Part shown: piece by piece, positions 56,726 to 64,000 of the stretch
Position numbering within the stretch: position 1 is the stretch's first letter
How the letters are laid out: each line of letters begins with the position of its first letter
DNA from: Aptenodytes patagonicus
Lineage: Eukaryota; Chordata; Aves; Sphenisciformes; Spheniscidae
Reading direction: 5' to 3'
Length of the DNA stretch: 64,000 bases
NCBI RefSeq assembly: GCF_965638725.1
Contig: NC_134982.1
Span: 61,441,816 to 61,505,815 of the forward strand
Notes under the pieces: model-generated
What the model was told of the DNA's origin: nothing
Databases searched by the model: none
What the model saw: the letters and a program-made list of their open reading frames with translations, nothing else
Position numbers and translations under genes: made by a program

Positions 56726-59331
56726 CCCTTTCTCCTGCTGCCTACAGTTTGAATACATCTTTCGTGTACATGGTGACTGGGATGGTACTTGATGTTGCAC
56801 GTGAAGACAGTGACACTAGTATAAGCAGATCTGTAATGGAGAGAAGTTGAAATTACTAAATACCCCTTAAAATTGCTTTTTACTGCTGCTATTTGTTATT
56901 TTGAGTACATCATAGTAGCTGTGATCATGTAATCACCTGATACATCTGTTCATTCCAGCTAATAAACTGGTAGCAAAGAGCAGAAAGTCCCAAAGTGTTT
57001 GACATAAAAGCAGAAATGAAAAAAATAGGTAACTTTGTTGTTTTGATTCTCAAAATTATTCATTTCTTTTTTGTGGCACACTGATCTTCCTGTGAATGAG
57101 TAGTATCTCTTCAGCCCTGCTTCAGCAGATTCTGTAGCTTCTCTCCTATATTTTGTGACAGTTTCCTTTATGCAAATACTAAGGCTATATTTTTGAAACA
57201 CTCTTAGTTAATGAAACTCTATCACTTCACTCTTGTTTCAATGCTAGTTGCAGTTGTCTTTGTTTAACCACTCTAATACTGATTTTTTTGTTGTTTGGGG
57301 TTTTTTTAACATCTTCTAATCCATTTTTTCCGAGTTTAACTAGTAATTTTCCATGTTGTAGTATGGGTGAAAATATACTGAATTCCCCTCCCCCAGAGCA
57401 GCTCAACTGCATTTTCTTTTGTCTGGGAGAAGGATCTTCTGTTTCATCAAAGAAAGATGGTATAATCTGCCAAGATAATGTAAGTAAATTCATATTTCAT
57501 TTCTTCTGCCGCTCCATTTTTCATTTCCCTCTGTCGCTAATTATTCTTTACTTTAGAATCTGTTCAATTTTCCCTTCTCTTTGATTCTGTTTTATTAAAA
57601 GCACCTTCAGTGAAACTAAAATGAATTCATGTACAGGTATGTAGATGTTAAGTAGAAGTAGCTCCAAGGTACATTTCTAAACTATAGGATGATGGTCAGC
57701 CTTGTACACTTGCATACTTAAAAAGGCTGTCTGATACTTCCCACAATAAGTTTCTGAGGTCTGTAGCTTGTAACGTTGGCAGATTGTTAAGTATTGTTGG
57801 TGAAGTCTGCCATGTCAGGTTTGAGGTGTTGCTTTGCTGTGAAGAGAATAGAGGACTGAAAAGCTGAGATTAGAAGAGAAGTAGGTGAACTGAGGAGAAG
57901 ACGAGGAGTTGAGATTAAGGTAAGCCCGCTGAAGCAAGCCAGTGTGCAGAGAAATGTGGCATCTGTAGATACTGTTGGGACCATGACCCAATGGGGATGG
58001 AGAGGAAGAAATCCTGTGAAGTCTGGGGATGGGCTGACAAGGATGTGGATCAGGTGAGGAACTGTAAAACTGGGATAGGAGAAGGGTTTATATGAACTAT
58101 TGACCAAAAAACTGAAGTGAAAGACTGGAAGATTGAAGAATAGGTTAATGTGAAGTGAGGTAGAAGAGAGGAGGAGACAGGAAGGACAGACTGGAATGGG
58201 TCATATATCTAACCTGTGTTGCAGTGAATGTGTTACTTCTCATGTCTTTTTTAACAGCTATTTGAAAGATTACATCAATAATTATTGAGTATAGTTGGAT
58301 GCTTTGTTCTGTGAGGTTCGTTAACATGCATTCATAATTCAGCATCAGTGATACACAATTACACTTACCCTTTTCATGCACATCTTTCCAGGAAGCCATA
58401 GCCTTTTCTTTTAGAAGCACATACCCATCTGTCATCTATGATTCCTCCCTGTACCCCTTCCCTGTTGAGTCAACTCTATGTGAAACTACACCTTTACATC
58501 TGTTCAGGTACTGAAGTTGGTTGTGTCCAGTGGTTTATCCACAACAGTGCTTATTGCTTTGGGACCGTTTTTGACTCTGGAGTGTCAGTGATTATTTTGC
58601 TTTACAAATCAGCTTCCTTTAATAGAGTTCTTTTCTCCTTGAACCTCGTTCGTGGGCCCTAAAGCTGGATATTTTCAGGAGTGGAGAAAAGGAACTCGAA
58701 AACTGATCAAGTCAGCCTTGCATGCTTACAGCAGTCCATTTAAAGAGGAGAAAAAAAAATTATGAAAGCTAGCATTTGTTTTTGAATCAGTAATGCTCCA
58801 TTGCAGACTTCTATGCTATATTCTTTGGTTTTCCATTGATTATTTAAATTCAGTTGATTTTAATTCCTTTCGCAAGCATGTTGTACCCTGAACTCAAGTT
58901 AAGGAGCTGGATTGCATGGTACTAAGAATCCCAATCTCATTATGGAAGAGATTAAGGATTTCTGGAGGATTTTAATGCATCTTTTTTATCCTGACTTAAA
59001 ATAGCTTTTGCTTTCTGCTTGCTTACTGATGTTTGTATTGAAACAGTGTTAATATATTTTGATCACAAAATTAGTGATTTTTTAAGTATGTTAATTTAGA
59101 GTAGTCCTTTCAGAAGAACTTTCTGTGACACATAATTTTAGAGTACCTAGCTATTCCTATAACAGCTATTCCTATATACCATAGCTTTTATTACATGTGA
59201 CAGTTATGAGAATGTTAATTAAACAGTGATTTCTAGTTTTGTTTCTTTTTGACTGCAAAAATGTGCTTACTAATACTTTTTTCTTTTTTTTCTTTGACTG
59301 TCTCACCAGGCTTTCTCCCTGTGAGTTTAAT
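56726..59331. other. Intron-like noncoding interval
   Basis: About 2.6 kb without a recognised gene or repeat. A purine-rich GGA/GAA stretch lies at about 57835-58180, and a 12-bp duplication (AGCTATTCCTAT) near 59151-59175. Confidence 0.55.
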
Positions 59332-60370
59332 ACAGAACCACAGGATGGTTGAGATGGGAAGGAGCCTTTGGAGATCACGTAGTATAATCCCACCCCCCTA
59401 CTTAGGCAAGGTCAGCTAGATCAGGTTGCTCACGGCTGTGTTCAGTCAGGTGTTGAGTACCTCCGTGGATAGAGACTCCACAGCTTTTCTGGGCAGCCTT
59501 TTCCCATGTTTGACCACCCTCATAATAAGCAAGTGTTTTCTTTTGTTCAGACAGAATTTCTTGTGATTCAATTTATGCCCATTGCCTCTTGCCTTGTGAG
59601 TGGGCACTGCTGAGAGAAGTCTGGCACTCTCTGCTTTCATCCCATGCCAATCGACATGATATTTATATGTATTGATAAAGTTCTACCCCCTCCTCAGCAA
59701 GCCTCTCCCTCAGTCATCTTTGTAGCCCTTTTCTGGACTTGTGCTGGTATGTCCATGTCTCTTGTACTGGGTTGCCCAGAACTGGACACAGCACTGCAGG
59801 TGTGGCCTCACCAGTACTGACTGGAAGCCGAAGGATCACCTTTCTCAACCTGCTGGTGATGCTATTCCTTAAGCAGCCCAGGATGCCGCTGGCTGCATTT
59901 GCCATGAGTGCACGTTGCTGGCTCCTGTTCACCTTGTCCACCTGGGCCTTTACTGCAAAAGTACTTTCCAGCTGGTCAGCCCCCAGCCTGTACTGCCTGG
60001 GCTTGTCCCTTCCCAGATGCAGAACTTGGAGTTTCCCTTGGTTGAACTTCATGAGGTTTGTATTGGCCCCTTTCTCCAGCCTGTTGAGGTCCCTCTGGAT
60101 GGCTGCATGACCCTCTGGTATATTGGCCACTCCTCAAACTTGCTGAGGGTGGACTCTGCCCCACTATCCAGATCATTAATGAAGCTGTTGAACAGGGCTG
60201 GAGCCGGTATTGACTCCTGGGGTACACTGCTAGTGACTGGCCTCCCCAGGTGGACTTTGTGCCACTGGTCACTACAGCCCTTTGAGCCTGGCAGTTCTGT
60301 CAGTCCACCTCACTGTGTTTCTAGAGCATATTTCACCAGTTTCTCTGGGAGGTTGTTATGAGAGACTGTG
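59332..60370 (-). mobile_element. CR1 LINE, about 1.0 kb, old copy, 5' truncated
   Basis: The 3' end on the minus strand begins with ACAGAACCACAGGATGGTTG, a decayed CR1 tail. The minus frames 59446-59640 and 59714-60130 give C-terminal and mid-ORF2 pieces (for example [30 protein letters not shown]), with overlapping frame changes up to about 60370. The RT catalytic motif lies in the damaged part near 60130-60170. Clearly older than the 12-kb copy. Confidence 0.9.
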
Positions 60371-61259
60371 TAAAATACACATACTTGGGTGACTAAGCCT
60401 GTTTAGTTAAAAAACAGTCTCCAAACTGGTGTGTTAAATGGCTATTCTGGAGATTCACAGAGAAGGAGAAAGCTTATCTGGGGGTTCTGAGTCTACCTGC
60501 TGCTACACGGAAAGGGTCCAACTCTAGCAATGGCTTGGGGTTGGTTTTGCTGACAGTAGCTTTGCAGGCCTGAAAATGTGTGTCTTTAGGATGTGATTTC
60601 AAAATCCAAAGTGGGCTTAAATTGTTAGTTGACAAAGAGAAGGTATTTTCACATAAATCAAATTCCCATAAGAAATTGCCCATATAATTTACTCAGGAAG
60701 GACAATTATCTGTCATATTTTCCATAAGTCACAAGCTGTGATGGTAGTGGCAGTGAGTTATTATGGTCTTTCTTTTGTGGAATGGACCTTAGTAAGTCTA
60801 TCATGCCAAAGATGTTTTAACATTATAGTTTGTATGAAAGAAAGATAGTAACTCTTACTGATGAGAATAATCTGTATTTCTCTCTGTAAGAGGTCAGTAG
60901 TATGTAGCAGTGGTTATAAAGCAATCTCTGCAAGGGTCATCAAGACATGGGGGTCTACCCACCCCCTCCCATTTCCAAGGCTCCCTTTCCTGGCATCCTC
61001 AGATGTTGACCAGCACAGGCATCTGAAAATCGGCCTTTCAGTTCCCACCAGTGTGTCCGTTGTCCCCAGAAATACGGCGGGCAGTTGGGACTTTGAGCAT
61101 CGCTGTAACCCACAGATTGCCGACAGATGTCGCTGCGGGCTAGTGCGATGCTGAGACTTCCCGGGGAGGATACCCGTATCCGCTTTCTGCAAAACAGATG
61201 GAAAGCACAACTTTTTATGAAATACATGTTGCAGAACATACTAAGGAGTATTGGCCGAG
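60371..61259. other. Noncoding interval between CR1 and ERV remnant
   Basis: About 890 bp. A somewhat CpG-containing patch lies at 60940-61190, with overlapping open frames of 94-98 codons on both strands that look like chance. No LTR was recognised next to the ERV remnant. Confidence 0.5.
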
Positions 61260-61269
61260 TGTTCTGAAA

Positions 61270-62668
61270 TTAAGAACATAGTCCTCAGCACCTGGGCCAG
61301 TATCTTGGCAGGGGTCAGTATAAACAAGATTGTCCATCCAGTGCCAATATAGGCCCCTCTTCAGTTTCAGATGGGAACCTGCTGGGCATTGCTGTATGGT
61401 GATGGCCTAACAATGGTTTTTTAAGTGGTGTAACGTTGGACTCCCACCCTACTATTCAGATTTACTAATGCTCGTGGCAGCACTGTTGGCCAATTCCACT
61501 AAAGTGTGGGTGGGTAGGTGGAAGAATTCACGACTGGTTTTTTTGGTAAGGCATTAGTATGCTCTATTAAACTGGTTCCACAAGGTTGCTGGAGTATACG
61601 ATAAACCCACGCTACCTGGTTTTCACCAGCCCACTGCTGGACCATGGAAATGACAACCATTGTCTGATTTAATACAAGTGAGAATACCTAACCACTGGCT
61701 TAAAAAGGGAAGGCTTTTTGTAGTGGCCTTCTGGTTGGCATGGGAAGTAGGCAATACAACCAGGTGGTTGTACATGTATCTGCCATCACCAGTATTTATT
61801 GCAAACCCTGGCCTTTTGGAAGTTGCCCAATGTAATGTCTGTCAGATGTAGCCTGGGGCTGCCCAGTGCTCTATCTTTCCCTAGGGCTGTTCCGGCAGTT
61901 TTCTTGCTTCTGTTAATTTGCAGATCTGGTATTCTTGGAAGGCATTTTGAATGGCCTCTCTGGAGCAAGGAATACCTCTGTTTTGTCCCCATTTGTAGGT
62001 AGCAACTATCCCTGAATGACCTGACTTCTTATGAGCCTACTCGGCTAACACTTCCTCACTGGGGGATATTGCAGAAATACGTACCTTAGCTAACTGATCA
62101 GCAACAGCATTGTATTCCTACTCCAGCTCACCATGATGTGAAGTGTAGGCATCTACATGTCTCACCCAGAGAGCAATGGTTTTGCACTTGCTCTCTAGTG
62201 TTTACCAAATCCTGCCACCAAAGAGGTTTACTGTGTATCATCCAGTCATCTGCTTGTCATTTACTAGCCCTCAGTGTGAGACCTTTTTATACCGCCCAAG
62301 AGTCATATAAAGATTTCTGAAGCTGATGATTCTTCCAGCACCATAGCTGCAGCCATCAGTTCGACATATTGGCTGCTTCCCCCTTCCCTTGATAGGTTAG
62401 GAAGGTTTGCCCAGCCGTTTCAAAGGCTGCTGCTTTCCATTGCAGTTTTTCTTTCACATATCTTGCTGACCCATCAGTGAACCACGCATTCTGCTTCTGT
62501 TCTTGGGTTAATTGCTCATATGGTGGGGCTTGCTGTGCCCAAGATGGAGGCAGACAGGTAGTGGAGGCACACTGTCATTACTCAGGCCAATTCGTGCTGT
62601 TTTTTCCTGTAAGACTCTAACTTTGTTTGGGCTGGGAGATGTAAGCATAGAAATGCACCATTTCCATT
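61270..62668 (-). pseudogene. pol: pol remnant: RNase H and integrase
   Basis: Short broken frames on the minus strand. Around 62060-62170 an ADQLAKVR-like RNase H end, preceded by DAYTSHHGELE. Near 62030 HKKSGHSG, a possible integrase zinc His region. Around 61640-61670 IKSDNGCHFHGPAV, the integrase second-Asp motif. About 61260-61600 may hold the integrase C-terminus. Multiple stops; no function expected. Confidence 0.7.
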
Positions 62669-63977
62669 TCACAATGCTAGTCTGTTGCACCTTCCCAATT
62701 TCCTGACTGGAGTCATTTGACTACCTACTGTAAACTTGGGAGCCCTGTTGTCAGTAACTTTGGCCTCTTGGGTGATTCTTTCTGTTTCAGCTAGGGCTGA
62801 ATAAGCAGCCCAAAGCCGTTGTAGTTTTGTGCTGATGGGGGCAACCTCTGAGACCAAAAGCGCAACGGTATGTGCCACCTGTCCCCTTGCTGCCAGAGGC
62901 TCCAATAAGCCACGTCCTCATCTGATACTAGGGCTTCGAGCTTGAAAGGCTTATTGGCTAGTTTTTGGCCTAAAACTGCTGCATGGGAAACTGCTTTCTT
63001 TGCTTGTTCAAAGGCGGCTCTTACCTTTTCTTCTGGAAAGAACTGACCTTTTTTTTTTTTCTTTCTTACCATATTATATAATGATCTTGGTATCTGGGCC
63101 AAATATGGTATAAATTGCTTCCAAAACCCCCAAAGACCAATAATCTTCTGTGTTTCTACTTTGCTTTGCACTTCTGCCATATAAAGTATGGTTTGTTTAG
63201 CTGATTCGAGCATCATTCTGCAAAGTCCCTGCCAAATTATCCTTCTGAATTTTACTTCTGTGGCAGCTTTCTGAATTTTCTGGGGGTTAATTTCCCAACC
63301 ATGATTTTGCATTGTCCCAGTAACATTACTCAATGCTTCTCCCACTTCTTGTTCAGTGGGACCAGCGATCCCCCCAGTGATGCGGATAACATCATCCGCA
63401 TAGCTGAGCGATTTACAATGTGGGGAAATAGTGAAATCTTCCAAACACTGGGCTACCAGCCCAAGGCAAGTCATGGGGCTGTGTGGATACCTCAGGGACA
63501 GTACTGTGAAGATGTACTGCTGACTCCAGCACGAGCATGCAGATTGCGCCTGTGGTTCATTAGCAGCTGGAATGCCAAAGAAAGCCTTCGCTGGATCCCA
63601 TGCAGCATGCCACAGCTTCAGATACAGCTTGCTGGAGGAGAGTGATAATGTCGGGCACTACAGCTCTGAGTATGGGGCAGCCTTGTGTAGCGATCATTAA
63701 CCAGCTGTCATTCTCTGGGAGCTGTTGGACATTTTCACTGACCAGATGGGGCTGTTGAAGGGGGGAATGGGCTCTCTGAATAACTCCAGCCTCTAATAGC
63801 TGTAATCATCTGGGTGATCTCTGTGTAGCCTCTGGGCAGCCTGTACTGTTTGGATGCAACCCGTTTTGAGGGAGGCTCCAAATTAACAGGAATTGTAACC
63901 ACTTTTCCCACAGTGATAGTATGAACCCCAAAAGGATATTTGCCCCCTGTTGTCATGAAAATTTTGCCTGCCAACAA
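62669..63977 (-). pseudogene. pol: pol remnant: protease end, RT and start of RNase H
   Basis: The frame 63735-63977 reads like the protease C-terminus and linker (ECITGHDLLAG, just upstream of the frame's start). The 227-codon frame 62791-63474 is RT palm and thumb: SLSYADDVIRITGG (YADD at residues 25-28), EINPQKIQKAATEVKFRRII and the GLWGFWKQFIPYLAQIPRSL block shared with ERV-L RTs, then the connection domain ending with SQRLPPSAQNYNG. The first metal-binding region lies upstream in a broken frame. The T-run at about 63049-63060 encodes a lysine string, perhaps an expansion. Confidence 0.85.
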
Positions 63978-64000
63978 GTCATGCCCAGTAATACATTCAT

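Larger units (their letters stand above)
61260..64000 (-). mobile_element. Decayed ERV-L-like retrovirus, pol region, runs off the right edge
   Basis: The minus strand carries, from right to left, remains of protease, RT, RNase H and integrase in the correct retroviral order, with many stops and shifts. It is a different lineage from proviruses A and B: the palm motif is YADD and the flanking RT text differs strongly. No LTR was found on the left, and the right end is outside the window. Clearly much older than A and B. Confidence 0.85.

Noticed and set aside
60861..61239. Overlapping frames of 94-98 codons on both strands
   Set aside because: Both strands are open over the same stretch without any domain; most likely chance in a GC-richer patch.

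Overview
The window looks like nuclear DNA from a bird. It carries at least five recognisable CR1 LINE fragments with the typical 3' tails (runs of ATTCTATGATTCT type), ERV-L-like proviruses with 5-bp target duplications, and a solo LTR of a related family. Most of the remainder is AT-rich, unique-looking DNA with few open frames. I found no bacterial, phage or CRISPR feature, no tRNA or rRNA gene, and no host protein-coding exon I could name.

Layout. 1-12 kb: unique DNA with one CR1 3' fragment (about 2.1-2.7 kb), a G-rich tract and a weak candidate micro-exon. 12.06-13.95 kb: a well preserved CR1 on the minus strand whose reverse-transcriptase frame has only two nonsense codons. 14.41-15.00 kb: a solo LTR on the plus strand with AATTG target duplications. 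15.6-16.3 kb: a very old CR1-like remnant. 20.99-28.19 kb: provirus A (minus strand), with both LTRs, TSD GTAGC, a Lys1,2-type primer site, an intact gag of about 785 codons and a pol with several lesions. 31.28-35.19 kb: provirus B, same strand and family, own TSD CCTGG, missing gag, protease and most of the 5' LTR. 35.2-49.6 kb: unique DNA plus two CR1 pieces. 49.77-51.56 kb: a strong CpG island with GC boxes and a consensus splice donor, probably the promoter and noncoding first exon of a host gene read to the right. 51.6-61.2 kb: intron-like DNA with two more CR1 pieces. 61.26 kb to the end: a decayed ERV-L-like pol of a different lineage that runs out of the window.

Most notable: (1) the Gag of provirus A begins with a strongly hydrophobic, probably multi-pass membrane segment, followed by a 10-residue Thr/Pro/Ala repeat tract and then a capsid-like region, a layout I do not know from ERV-L or other retroviral Gag proteins; (2) proviruses A and B are independent insertions with LTRs that differ by a few percent, yet share about 3 kb of almost base-identical pol including the same three lesions, which points to recent gene conversion; (3) gag and protease lie in one frame separated by a single TAG, and a second TAG follows directly on the protease active-site motif; (4) the LTRs carry a palindromic CRE (TGACGTCA) just upstream of the TATA-like box.

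All comparisons were made by eye. Divergence counts are approximate, and family names rest on motif recognition rather than a database search.
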